From: UBA1672 sp965263215
Lineage (GTDB): Bacteria > Pseudomonadota > Alphaproteobacteria > Micavibrionales > Micavibrionaceae
Reading direction: 5' to 3'
NCBI GenBank assembly: GCA_965263215.1
Contig: OZ253663.1
Span: 1,984,001 to 2,048,000, forward strand
DNA: 64,000 nucleotides
The notes beneath the pieces were generated by a model, which saw only the letters and a program-made list of their open reading frames with translations, did no database searches and was not told where the DNA came from. Position 1 is the first letter of the stretch. Every line of letters starts with the position of its first letter. The translations under genes were made by a program, and so were the position numbers. Positions 44,398 to 53,784 of the stretch are shown here, piece by piece.

Positions 44398-44988
44398 ATG
44401 CAACAAAGTGAAGAGTTTGCCGAAGACCCGATGCGCGATGCCTTCCCTGACGCAAGTGAGGGCAACATCGGCGAACCTGCGCCCAAAGATCAATCCCCCT
44501 TTCAATTTTTAGACGCACACACACATATCAACGAAGATAACGTGACAGCCATCCTGCTTGTCCCTTTTACCCCTGCGCAAGATAAAATCTTGGTGATTGA
44601 CCACCTTAATCGCGGTATAGATATTCCAAGCGGCCATGTCGAGGACTTTGATAAAACATATTTCGATACCGCGCGCAGAGAGCTGTTTGAAGAAACCGGC
44701 GCAACAATTGGCCACGTTACCCCCATTATGATCATGCAAAGCCAAAGCTATGAGCATAGCGAGCATAATAACGAACCGAGCTATATGGTGGTTTTAACAG
44801 GAACTGTTTCAGATCTGGGCGTATTTGAACAAACTGATGAAATCCAATCGCGGCATTTCCTGTCACCGGAAGAATTTTTAGAAGCTTACGAAGGTGACCA
44901 TCCGGGCGACATGCAAAAAATAATCGCGCACGCTCTTGCGACAATAGACAATAAGCACGGGGCAGCGCCGGAAATACCGGAGCAATAA
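44398..44988 (+). CDS. Nudix hydrolase family protein
   Basis: The 196-residue protein carries a Nudix box, GHVEDFDKTYFDTARRELFEETGA, at about residues 80-103. The RExxEExG core is intact, but the spacing from the first Gly to Arg is one residue longer than the consensus. Nudix enzymes hydrolyse nucleoside diphosphate derivatives. A nucleotide-sugar substrate would fit the operon, which also has a glycosyltransferase. The start lies 2 bases after the methyltransferase stop. Confidence 0.78.
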   Translation: MQQSEEFAEDPMRDAFPDASEGNIGEPAPKDQSPFQFLDAHTHINEDNVTAILLVPFTPAQDKILVIDHLNRGIDIPSGHVEDFDKTYFDTARRELFEETGATIGHVTPIMIMQSQSYEHSEHNNEPSYMVVLTGTVSDLGVFEQTDEIQSRHFLSPEEFLEAYEGDHPGDMQKIIAHALATIDNKHGAAPEIPEQ

Positions 44989-44991
44989 CAT

Positions 44992-45594
44992 ATGCCCGCA
45001 CCCGCATCAGACACATTGTTAGAGTTTTACTTTATGCGTCACGCACGAACAGTGGCCAACGAAAATCGTCTTGCTAATGGTGGTGATGGTATTGAAACAG
45101 AGCTCGCGCAGGGTGCTGATGCCGACCTACAAAAAACGGCTTCTTTCCTTGCCTCAATCAACGATTCAATCGGAACAATATACCACACTGAAATGTCCCG
45201 CAGTTTTGAGTCTGCGGCGCGGGTCAATCAAGGTTTAGAGCGCCCACTTGCCCTTTCTAAATTTTTCAACGAACAGCGCCTTGGCGATTGGGAAGGCATT
45301 AGTTGGGAAGCCGCCGCGGAGAATTACAAATCAGGCGATAACCCGCCCAACGGCGAAGAAAACCAAGCCTTTTTAGAACGGCTTCAGGATGGTCTAAAGG
45401 GATTATCAGAAGCAAAAGACGATGATGGAAAAATCCCCCTTATCGTCTCTCATGGTGGTGTCTGGCTCGGTATAAATAAATTATGCGGTATCGACACAGA
45501 CGACTGGCCGGATAATTGCGACATATTCAAAGCGCGCATTACAGGGGATTGGGATGATCCTAAGTTAGAATGTGAACAAGTCTTTCACATTTAA
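44992..45594 (+). CDS. Histidine phosphatase (phosphoglycerate-mutase superfamily)
   Basis: The 200-residue protein has the RHx signature MRHART (phospho-His near residue 17) and the second catalytic His in IVSHGGVWLG. Residues SRSFESAARVNQGL and FNEQRLGDWEG fit the superfamily. Substrates range from sugar phosphates to phosphoproteins. It starts 3 bases after the Nudix stop with GGAG and ends the four-gene operon. No membrane segment. Confidence 0.85.
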   Translation: MPAPASDTLLEFYFMRHARTVANENRLANGGDGIETELAQGADADLQKTASFLASINDSIGTIYHTEMSRSFESAARVNQGLERPLALSKFFNEQRLGDWEGISWEAAAENYKSGDNPPNGEENQAFLERLQDGLKGLSEAKDDDGKIPLIVSHGGVWLGINKLCGIDTDDWPDNCDIFKARITGDWDDPKLECEQVFHI

Positions 45595-45643
45595 GGGTCG
45601 AAAACACTCGTCCCCGCCGCCATCATGATTTACACTCCCCTTC

Positions 45644-46387
45644 ATGGAAAATATGCAAACCAAAAAACAGCCCTTTACCTCACCGGATATTGCGGAAAAG
45701 TACCTTCAACTTAAGGACTACGCAGCACATGATATGATAGAGGATATTGCCTATGTGTATCCAAAAGGCAAAAAACCTGTATTTGTCGTCAACGCGAATA
45801 AGCATAATCACGGCAATAATAATATGGCCTTAATGGCTTTGGCCCTTCTCTTTGTTCTATTTTTTCCACTATCAGCTTTCGTTGGCAACGGCCCTGCTTT
45901 CGCATTTATTTTAATCGCTATCATGGGATATTGCGCACTATCACTGTTTCATGAAAAACACAGAAATTTCGAGATAGAGCCCCACCACCCCGAGATGGCC
46001 GTATTTGACAGCGGCATTTGGTTTTATAGATATGATACATACATCCCGTTCGAGCGTTTCTTTCGGCTTTGGGTGGTCAAAACCTTTACCTTAACGGGAT
46101 TTGCACGACAAATCATGTTTGAGATTTACTTAAAAGATAAAGATAGCAAAGCCGTAACTGAACGGTTTCAGATGCTTGGCTATGAGCAATTTTACATCGA
46201 AAAAGTGCGCCATCATAAGACAAAGCTAAACGATGTCCTGTCCATTCGTCTGCCTTACCGTGATGGTGGCATGGATATTACACATGACGATATCGTGCAA
46301 AAAATTGCTACGCTTGTCGCGTATAACGCACACCAGAACATGCTGCCGATGGATTTCGGCATAGAAATACAGGCCAATAATCCATAG
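45644..46387 (+). CDS. Two-helix membrane protein
   Basis: The 247-residue protein has two adjacent membrane helices (about residues 63-80 and 85-105) after a soluble N-terminus, and a soluble C-terminal domain of 140 residues. The turn between the helices is short (hairpin). No family is recognised. It lies 49 bases after the histidine phosphatase and is convergent with lpd. Confidence 0.55.
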   Translation: MENMQTKKQPFTSPDIAEKYLQLKDYAAHDMIEDIAYVYPKGKKPVFVVNANKHNHGNNNMALMALALLFVLFFPLSAFVGNGPAFAFILIAIMGYCALSLFHEKHRNFEIEPHHPEMAVFDSGIWFYRYDTYIPFERFFRLWVVKTFTLTGFARQIMFEIYLKDKDSKAVTERFQMLGYEQFYIEKVRHHKTKLNDVLSIRLPYRDGGMDITHDDIVQKIATLVAYNAHQNMLPMDFGIEIQANNP

Positions 46388-46400
46388 GCTATATGCTAGA

Positions 46401-47789
46401 TTAGATATGAATTGGACGCTTGTGAACCGCGAGCGCTGCTTCCTTCACAACCTCGGTTAAGGTCGGGTGAGCATGGCATGTGCGAGCGATATCCTCGGCT
46501 GTGCCCTGAAATTCCATGACACTGACAACTTCCTGAATAAGATCACCTGCGCCCGGCCCCACAATGTGAGCCCCTAAAACACGATCCGTGTTTTTATCTG
46601 CCAGAATTTTCACAAATCCATCTGTCATGCCCATTGCACGTGCACGCCCATTGGCCATAAACGGGAACTTACCCGCGTTATAGGCAACGCCTGCTTCTTT
46701 CAACTGCTCTTCAGTTTTTCCTACATTGGCAACTTCCGGCCATGTGTAGACCACACCCGGGATACAATCATAATCAATGTGACCACTCTCACCTGCCAAC
46801 ATCTCGGCAAGAACAACGCCTTCATCCTCCGCCTTATGCGCAAGCATCGGCCCTGCAATAACATCACCAATGGCATAAATGCCTTCAACGGATGTTTCAA
46901 AGAACTCATCTGTTTTGATACGACCGCGATCATCAAGCTCTACGCCAACCTTATCCAAGCCCAAGCCATCAATATAAGGCTTACGGCCAATCGCCATCAA
47001 AACAACATCGGCCTTAATTTTCTCGGCCTTACCACCGGCAGCAGGCTCAACACTAAGCTCTACACCGTTTTTCGATGTTTTTGCACTTACGACTTTACTT
47101 GAAAGTTTAAATTCAAGACCTTGTTTTGCAAAAATCTTCTTTGATTCCTTACGAACCTCTCCGTCCATGCCGGGTAAGATGTTATCCATAAACTCGACGA
47201 CAGTAACCTTCGTGCCCAAACGACGCCAAACAGTCCCTAATTCCAGTCCAATCACACCGCCGCCAATCACGACCATGCTTTTCGGTACTTCGGGAAGCTC
47301 TAACGCGCCCGTGGATGATACAATTTTCTTTTCATCAATTTTGATATCAGGCAAAGAAATGACATCCGATCCTGTCGCGATGATAATGTTATCGGCTTCG
47401 TAAGTGTCTTTACCGACTTTCACTTTGCCTGCCTCTACGATTTCGCCTGTGCCTTCGATGCGAGTGATCTTGTTCTTTTTGAACAAAAACTCAATGCCCT
47501 TGGTATTGGCATCAACAACATCTGTTTTGTGCTTCATCATGCCTTTCAGGTTCAACTTCGGCTTAACATCAATTCCCATGTCGCCCATGTGATGTTCTGC
47601 ATCCTCAAATTTTTCAGAAGCATGCAACAACGCCTTTGAAGGGATACAGCCAATATTCAGGCATGTGCCTCCCAAGGTCTTATTTTTCTCAACGCATGCC
47701 GTTTTCAAACCAAGCTGCGCACAGCGAATAGCGGCAACATAACCACCGGGACCGGAACCAATAACAATGACATCAAATTTATCGGACAT
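46401..47789 (-). CDS. lpdA: Dihydrolipoyl dehydrogenase (E3)
   Basis: The 462-residue flavoprotein oxidises protein-bound dihydrolipoamide with NAD+ in the 2-oxoglutarate and pyruvate complexes. The FAD-binding GSGPGGYVAA begins at residue 12. The redox-active disulfide is GGTCLNIGCIPSK (Cys about residues 42 and 47). The NAD-binding motif GGGVIGLELG is near 180, and the C-terminal catalytic CHAHPTLTEV has the active His. It is on the same strand as odhB and sucA but 6.5 kb from odhB. Confidence 0.96.
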   Translation of the reverse strand: MSDKFDVIVIGSGPGGYVAAIRCAQLGLKTACVEKNKTLGGTCLNIGCIPSKALLHASEKFEDAEHHMGDMGIDVKPKLNLKGMMKHKTDVVDANTKGIEFLFKKNKITRIEGTGEIVEAGKVKVGKDTYEADNIIIATGSDVISLPDIKIDEKKIVSSTGALELPEVPKSMVVIGGGVIGLELGTVWRRLGTKVTVVEFMDNILPGMDGEVRKESKKIFAKQGLEFKLSSKVVSAKTSKNGVELSVEPAAGGKAEKIKADVVLMAIGRKPYIDGLGLDKVGVELDDRGRIKTDEFFETSVEGIYAIGDVIAGPMLAHKAEDEGVVLAEMLAGESGHIDYDCIPGVVYTWPEVANVGKTEEQLKEAGVAYNAGKFPFMANGRARAMGMTDGFVKILADKNTDRVLGAHIVGPGAGDLIQEVVSVMEFQGTAEDIARTCHAHPTLTEVVKEAALAVHKRPIHI

Positions 47790-47945
47790 AACGTTTAAGA
47801 CCTTTTGTTAAAACACGAATTTTGCACTTATTTTGATAGTCTCTCACACCGCCAATGGCAAGGGTTAAAGTAAAAGATTTCTTTATCTTCTCTGCACTAA
47901 TCACTATAAATATAGATGCCATACGAGAATGAAATGAGTAAGTGA

Positions 47946-49085
47946 ATGAGTAACATCGGACGATTAAGCGATGCGTTCAAAGACCAAACGGGTTTAAGCG
48001 AAGAATTCCTAACGGAAATCGGGCTGGAACTTATCGCACGCAGCCGCGAGGCAGCAGAGGATAGCGATCACCACCGTTATCATGTTGGATCTTCTTTGCT
48101 GACGATATCCCCCAAAGGGCAAAGAACATACGCGGACAATGCCAATAAAATTCCTGAACCCCTTAAAGATCAGGACATGACATCGCACGATCAAATTGGC
48201 AACGGCAGCCCCACGGTGCATGGCGAATTCCCCCTACTCTATGATGCCCCGCCATCAGAACATGTGTTTTTAGGCTGCAACACGCCGAATTGTGCATCCT
48301 GCCTGAAGTCGGCCATCATGCGTGATGTTGATGCTCTGTTCGTAGATGCGGAAAGCCTGCCCGGTTTAAAAGGCCCGAATGACGAGGAGAACCCGTGGAC
48401 ACATGATCGCGCCAATTTCTGGAACGATATGTGCATTCCTGTGGCAAGCGCGGCAAAAATTCCGATTTACGCCGTTAACATGAACACAGGAACACTTAGT
48501 ATTTTAGTGAATGGCCTACCACCAAACCAGCGGCCAAAGCCCGAATACCCCGCGCGAATTTTGGATTCAAACGAAGTCCACTCATTAGAACATCATCCGG
48601 ATTTATTTTTATCACAAGCGCGTGGACGCCGTAGTGCGATCGGCGTCGCCGAAGACAAAAAAACCGGAGAAACGCAATTCATCTATGCAGAAGATAGTCT
48701 TCCACCCGGATTTTCGTACGCGCATGATCAAGACAAGGTTAATCAGTTTAAAGATGAACATTACCACTTCCCGCTTGATCCGATTATTCATATGTTGATG
48801 GAGGCATCAAAGCATAATCTAGAATTACAAAACGGAAAGATACTAACCAATTTTGTGCCCTCATCAGGCAGACAACTTGACCTCGCCCATGTTGGGTTAT
48901 CAGAAATGTACTTCACCGACAGCCACATCCCGCCTTCAGATGAGGCGCGCGAAGCCATGCGCACTCTTTCCGATATGGGGGTTATTGAATATTCTCAAAT
49001 CAAGAAAGAAAAAGGTGTGTCACACATCATGAACGGCGACAAATCCGTAAATGGTGGGCACACACGTTATGATTTCGATGAGTAG
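47946..49085 (+). CDS. Two-domain cytidine-deaminase-fold protein (A)
   Basis: The 379-residue protein has an N-terminal deaminase-fold domain with the zinc and catalytic residues in place: TVHGE (His92, Glu94) and NTPNCASC (Cys116, Cys119), a slight variant of PCxxC. A HVGSSLL start strand precedes them. The C-terminal third (NGKILTNFVPSSGRQLDLAHVGLSEMYFTD) resembles a second deaminase half without metal ligands. It is related to the gene at 51681, which has the same layout. The substrate is unknown; a LOG-domain gene lies between the two. Confidence 0.65.
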   Translation: MSNIGRLSDAFKDQTGLSEEFLTEIGLELIARSREAAEDSDHHRYHVGSSLLTISPKGQRTYADNANKIPEPLKDQDMTSHDQIGNGSPTVHGEFPLLYDAPPSEHVFLGCNTPNCASCLKSAIMRDVDALFVDAESLPGLKGPNDEENPWTHDRANFWNDMCIPVASAAKIPIYAVNMNTGTLSILVNGLPPNQRPKPEYPARILDSNEVHSLEHHPDLFLSQARGRRSAIGVAEDKKTGETQFIYAEDSLPPGFSYAHDQDKVNQFKDEHYHFPLDPIIHMLMEASKHNLELQNGKILTNFVPSSGRQLDLAHVGLSEMYFTDSHIPPSDEAREAMRTLSDMGVIEYSQIKKEKGVSHIMNGDKSVNGGHTRYDFDE

Positions 49086-49097
49086 CCTTACGTCATT

Positions 49098-51455
49098 CTA
49101 AGTAACACCCGGCTCTTCCGGAGCAGAATCTTTACCCCATCGCACACGCGGCGCATCTAAGTCATAACCAAGTTCGGCGGCATATTCATTACGTGCCTCT
49201 AAGGCTTGCTCCGGCGTGTCATAGAAATGCACATCCAGTAATTCCCACTGCTCTGGCGTCAAAGATTCCTTCAACGCATCAAAAAAACCATATTCAAGAT
49301 TACCACCGTTACGCACCGGTGAATTCACAAAATGGATGCGCTTTTTTTCTTCATTGTCAAAACCGGGGAAAATACCATAGCCACGCATCTCCACCATCAG
49401 GTTGTGATACATCGCCATTTCATATTCATAATCCGTACCAACACCGCCGATAAAGTTAGTCACGACATGTGCGGGCGCAAGAATGGCATGCTGACGCTCG
49501 CCCATTTGATCAAAGGTCATGACATGGAATTTGTGATCGCCAAAAGACATATAATCACTTTCGTGACTGCCCTCTTCAATCTCCAGATCATATTCCCGCA
49601 ACACAGGTTTTAATGATCCCTCTTTACGTGATGCCAAAGGCACGCGCATCGCGATAGATAAAAAATCGTCATGCCCGTCTTGCATGGCCTCAATGGCGCC
49701 TTCAAAGAATTTACCCATGATAAAGCGACCACCGCCACCATGAATCATTGTGACAGTTTTCTTGGCCGTTTCGTTTGTATAAAACATGGCGTCATCATTA
49801 CCACTTTTCAGGTGCGAACTGGCAGAGCCAAGCAGAGCCTCAGTGAAGCCAAGGTCAGCATGATCAATCGAATAGGTTAATCGTTCCTCATCAATCAAAT
49901 CATACGCATCAATTTTCGGCATGGGTTTCATGTGTTCTTTGTCCCACTGACCTTCCGCCATAACGGCAGCAAAACTCGCCGCGTCAGAAAAACCACGGAA
50001 AACATGATCAGAACGCGATGTAATTGTACGGAACTTCACCGCGTTATTATAAGCCGGCATTTCTTTCAAACGCAGATCATGATTAATCATCAACGGACGC
50101 CCAACCGCACTTGGCCCCGCCAAAGGCTTTACCGTTGCGCGATTGGCAATTACCATGCGCGCAATTAACTTTTGCTCCAACTCGTATAAATCTTGATCGA
50201 CCCCCTCTGGGGCTTGCTCTGGCCATTTTTCAACGACCGTGCCGTCACCATTTAAAAAAGCAAGCTCAAGGTCAGCATGGCTTTCAATGCGGATAGGCTC
50301 TGCGTATCTTTGATATTTTCCTAAGCTATAATCTGTGTAGGCGTGACCGGGACATTCCCCCATATTCAAGTTAGAGACCAACGTCGCGTCTTCGATATCT
50401 TCCATCACATGCTCGCGCGGTTTATCCATGATGGGCACATTCATAACATCAACGAAAGCACGCATCGCGCGCGCGCTGGCAAATTGATGCGAGAAATAGC
50501 GGCTGTGGGGATCAGAGCGTAATTTTTCAATCGTGATCGGTTGTTGGTCATCACCAACAAGGCCTTGATAATCTGCCGGCACGTCAAAGTCGTTCATATC
50601 GAATTCCATTGCGCCGGATTTTTCCATATCAATGTGTTTTTGCAGAACAGGAAGAAAGCGGCGCCCTTGCTCCGAAGCTGTAATAAACAGACCTTCTTCG
50701 GGAATTGGCTGGCTTTCATCATATTCCAAAAATTTCATGTAATAACTAACGTAGCTTGTATGCGTGTCGGGCACATTATGCCCTTTGGCAATCATCTCTT
50801 CGCGCGCTTCTTCAAGCAGCTGCAGCAAATTAAGTGCGCCGCCAACCGCATTTTGTAGTTCGTTCACGCGCTTACCCGGAAAAGCCGCCCCTTTTTCAAA
50901 ACATTCTTCCACGAGCGGCAAGTCACGGTAAGGATCCCACACCGAAGCCTGCTTCAGAATTTTAGGTGTCATCATCTCGCGGTCTTCGCTCATCACGATG
51001 ATATGCTTGGCATCTTTTGCACCAATCGCATCGACCGCTTCTTGAAGCTCTCGCGTGGTCGCATCTTCTACAGGCTCAAGAAGGCCTATAATAGCTTTGC
51101 CACGTGCGATATCGATGGCGGTTGCCTCGGCCTCTATCGAGTCCGGGCCGGCAATAAAGTTTTTCTTAGTATCGAGTGCAAAGGATGTGTATCGAAGCGG
51201 GTGATCATTTTCCCAATGCTTCAGATCATTCTCAGTGGCAATAATGCCCTTATAATCAGGATCCCAGTCTTGCTGGCGCTCTGCCCAGTCCTCAGTAAGA
51301 TATACCGAACTGCTAACTGCATTTGAATCAATACGAACGAATGTATTCTCTGACGAATCATCGTCGCTGTAATCATCTGACGCACCGGGGGATGCTGTGA
51401 ACAAGTTCTTTAGTGACAGCCCCTCACGATAAGGGCCAATAACAACGCGTGACAT
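49098..51455 (-). CDS. 785-residue protein with divergent C-terminal LOG domain
   Basis: The first 560 residues match nothing I recognise and have no signal peptide. The last 220 show LOG-family landmarks in order: MIHGGGGRFIMGK (about 568-580), MGERQHAIL (Arg about 653), FIGGVGTDYEYE (the PGGxGTxxE signature, Ile for Pro), and RIHFVNSPVRN with a long final helix region ending YDTPEQALEA. LOG enzymes cut nucleotide 5'-monophosphates at the N-glycosidic bond. ATG 51455 is chosen with GGGAG 5 bases upstream; a TTG further up is rejected. It lies between two deaminase-like genes. Confidence 0.65.
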   Translation of the reverse strand: MSRVVIGPYREGLSLKNLFTASPGASDDYSDDDSSENTFVRIDSNAVSSSVYLTEDWAERQQDWDPDYKGIIATENDLKHWENDHPLRYTSFALDTKKNFIAGPDSIEAEATAIDIARGKAIIGLLEPVEDATTRELQEAVDAIGAKDAKHIIVMSEDREMMTPKILKQASVWDPYRDLPLVEECFEKGAAFPGKRVNELQNAVGGALNLLQLLEEAREEMIAKGHNVPDTHTSYVSYYMKFLEYDESQPIPEEGLFITASEQGRRFLPVLQKHIDMEKSGAMEFDMNDFDVPADYQGLVGDDQQPITIEKLRSDPHSRYFSHQFASARAMRAFVDVMNVPIMDKPREHVMEDIEDATLVSNLNMGECPGHAYTDYSLGKYQRYAEPIRIESHADLELAFLNGDGTVVEKWPEQAPEGVDQDLYELEQKLIARMVIANRATVKPLAGPSAVGRPLMINHDLRLKEMPAYNNAVKFRTITSRSDHVFRGFSDAASFAAVMAEGQWDKEHMKPMPKIDAYDLIDEERLTYSIDHADLGFTEALLGSASSHLKSGNDDAMFYTNETAKKTVTMIHGGGGRFIMGKFFEGAIEAMQDGHDDFLSIAMRVPLASRKEGSLKPVLREYDLEIEEGSHESDYMSFGDHKFHVMTFDQMGERQHAILAPAHVVTNFIGGVGTDYEYEMAMYHNLMVEMRGYGIFPGFDNEEKKRIHFVNSPVRNGGNLEYGFFDALKESLTPEQWELLDVHFYDTPEQALEARNEYAAELGYDLDAPRVRWGKDSAPEEPGVT

Positions 51456-51680
51456 AATCACTCCCAAATAATAAACCGTTTTGCCTACATCTTTTCCCAA
51501 TTATTATGTTGTTATCAGGGTAAAAGATTCCGTTTGCAGACACTCATTTCTTACCATAAAGTTTTAAAATCATGCAAACTTTTATTAACGTAACATGATA
51601 TAAAACTTTTTTATTTATTCACAATGCGTTAGCGTATCATAAACACGAGTAGACAACCTTAAATTTCTAGAAAAACATCC

Positions 51681-52631
51681 ATGGACAATCATCATTTCGA
51701 GCGTATGAAACGTGCTCTCGCCGCCGAAGAACAAAGCCCTCATCCCACACATAAAGTCGGTGCATTGATTTGCGGCCTTGATCAAAGCGGACAATCCTTT
51801 GAACGCGTCCATTATAATTTCTGGCCCGAACCACTAGAGCAACATATAGGCGCCAATGAAAAATTAGGAAACGCCAGCACGACCATACATGCGGAAATGG
51901 CGACTCTTTTTACGGTGCCTTATTCAATTAATGCAGATATATACATCACCGATTTACCCTGTCCAAATTGTGCAAAAACCATTGCGCACGCAGGGATCAA
52001 GAATGTCTATATCGACTCTCACACGCATAACACGCCGCTTGGTATCAAAATCAAACCTTATTTTGATGCGGTTTCCATGATGATTTTCAAAAAAGCAGGG
52101 ATCGGTGTTTTTGAAATAAACATAGAACAACAAACCGTTACGTGCCTGCAAGGGCACGCGCGCGAGCACGTCATCCCCGATACACCCATCATGCCTGTTA
52201 TTGAAGGTGATATCGATGCGGCAATGTTTCAACGTGAAATTGATAATGTTGATCTAAACGCCCCTTTTGCCGCATGCCTTGCCACCAATCAGAATGGAGA
52301 CACCGTATTCCTCCATGCACAAACAGAGCTTTCCGAAGGACTTAGTGAGGCCGACGCCGAAGCAATACGCAAAAATCAGGATAAGTATGTCCCCACCCTA
52401 CAGCCTATCAATAGGCTATTGGTCACATGCGCCAGTTACGGCCTGCAAATTATGAATGGCTATATCTTTTCCAGTCAAACACCTACATCGCGGGAATTCG
52501 TCAACTTAATTGGCGCAGGACACAACCATCTCTATATTGGTGATGCGGCCAAATGCCGTGATCAATGGGGACTTAAGGCACTGTCCAAACTTCAGGAGAA
52601 AGGCATTTTAAAAGTGCTGACTTTTCGCTAA
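51681..52631 (+). CDS. Two-domain cytidine-deaminase-fold protein (B)
   Basis: The 316-residue protein has a dCMP/cytidine-deaminase-like N-terminal domain. HKVGALICG is followed by TTIHAEMA (His70, Glu72) and LPCPNCAKTI (Cys94, Cys97), the complete zinc site. The C-terminal half (residues 160-316) looks like a second copy without metal ligands: TPTSREFVNLIGAGHNHLYIGD mirrors LPCPNCAKTIAHAGIKNVYID. Free nucleotides or tRNA bases are possible substrates. It is a paralogue of the gene at 47946. Confidence 0.7.
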   Translation: MDNHHFERMKRALAAEEQSPHPTHKVGALICGLDQSGQSFERVHYNFWPEPLEQHIGANEKLGNASTTIHAEMATLFTVPYSINADIYITDLPCPNCAKTIAHAGIKNVYIDSHTHNTPLGIKIKPYFDAVSMMIFKKAGIGVFEINIEQQTVTCLQGHAREHVIPDTPIMPVIEGDIDAAMFQREIDNVDLNAPFAACLATNQNGDTVFLHAQTELSEGLSEADAEAIRKNQDKYVPTLQPINRLLVTCASYGLQIMNGYIFSSQTPTSREFVNLIGAGHNHLYIGDAAKCRDQWGLKALSKLQEKGILKVLTFR

Positions 52632-52671
52632 GGTAAAGCTGATCTCAAATATATTAAAAAAAAGTAGTACA

Positions 52672-53253
52672 ATGAAGAAGCTTTTATTCTTATTCCTTAT
52701 GATCCTAACGTCTCAATCCGTTCATGCTGAAGGCACTGTAAAAGGATGCTTTGAGAATGAAGAAACAGACGGCGGTATCTCAATGTGTTTAACATTACTC
52801 AACACAGAGATAGAGGGAACCAGAAAAATAATAGAGAGCGATATGCTAGAAATGGTAAAAAATGATGTTTATGTGCCACCGCCTAAATACGAAATCGATG
52901 ACACAATTCACGCGTACACCCCCACAGAAATGAAGCCCAAGAGCCCAGAAGATGCAAGAGCACAAGCAAACCTTGAAAGAGCAATGGCTAAACTGAGGTT
53001 AGAAAAAATAGAACAAGAAAAACGAAAAATGCTAATGCAGCAGCGTATTCACGATGTCAAGAAAAGAGATATCATGGAACAAATCGTCAAAAGCAGAACA
53101 TTGTTTGAAGAATATAGAGAAACTGAGTGTGAGCGTCATAAAGTCCAAATTCACAACGAAGATAATCTGTTTGAATCAATTTATATGCAAAAAATTTGCT
53201 TTTATGAAATGACAATGCAACGAATAAAGTCACTACAAAAATCCATCAAGTAA
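52672..53253 (+). CDS. Secreted LprI-like (DUF1311-like) protein, copy 1
   Basis: The 193-residue protein has a cleavable signal peptide (MKKLLFLFLMILTSQSVHA). The mature part has the LprI-N/DUF1311 layout: Cys with a short spacing to a second Cys (SMCLTLLN), a long helix, EEYRETECER and KICFYEMTMQRI, with four Cys for two disulfides. Members include periplasmic lysozyme inhibitors, but this activity is inferred only from the fold. A Pro/Lys-rich insertion with a coiled coil (residues 70-125) is absent from the other two copies. Confidence 0.7.
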   Translation: MKKLLFLFLMILTSQSVHAEGTVKGCFENEETDGGISMCLTLLNTEIEGTRKIIESDMLEMVKNDVYVPPPKYEIDDTIHAYTPTEMKPKSPEDARAQANLERAMAKLRLEKIEQEKRKMLMQQRIHDVKKRDIMEQIVKSRTLFEEYRETECERHKVQIHNEDNLFESIYMQKICFYEMTMQRIKSLQKSIK

Positions 53254-53361
53254 GCAGCCATCAAGGACACAAAAAAGCCACAAATAGAACAAAATGTACG
53301 CACAATCACTCAAATTATAGTATAATCAGATTCTAATTGAATTCACGATGAGGAGAATAGT

Positions 53362-53784
53362 GTGCGCTCGGCTTTCATATTTTTATGTTTGTTCTTTACC
53401 AGTATACCGATCAATAGTGCTGATGCCAGAACAGCGATGAACAGATGCTATGATGAGCATCATCCGAACGAAGCGCGTATGTTCGCCTGTATGAAGTTAG
53501 AATATGACAAACGTGAAGATGTCAGAAAAATGATTGAAGAGGAAATCATAACAATCGTGAACAATGATAAGCACGAGAAATATAATCCCAGACTTAAAGA
53601 AAACGATTTAGAAGCGCTCATAAAAGGGCGACAGCTATTCGAGGATTACAGAAAATTGGAATGTGACCGACAAAAACGGTTTTTAAATCGGCATAAAACA
53701 CAAGGCACATTCGAATTTATGGTTTGCTTGTACGACATGACGACGCAACGTATCCGCACCTTGCAAAATTCAGTCAAAGAATGA
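53362..53784 (+). CDS. Secreted LprI-like (DUF1311-like) protein, copy 2
   Basis: The 140-residue protein starts at GTG 53362, with AGGAG 6 bases before it, and has a signal peptide (AFIFLCLFFTSIPINSADA). Four Cys are in the LprI-N positions: NRCYDE, FACMKL, KLECDRQ and VCLYDMTTQRI. It is the shortest version with no insertion. Its stop overlaps the start of copy 3 (ATGA), so they are coupled. Confidence 0.7.
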   Translation: MRSAFIFLCLFFTSIPINSADARTAMNRCYDEHHPNEARMFACMKLEYDKREDVRKMIEEEIITIVNNDKHEKYNPRLKENDLEALIKGRQLFEDYRKLECDRQKRFLNRHKTQGTFEFMVCLYDMTTQRIRTLQNSVKE

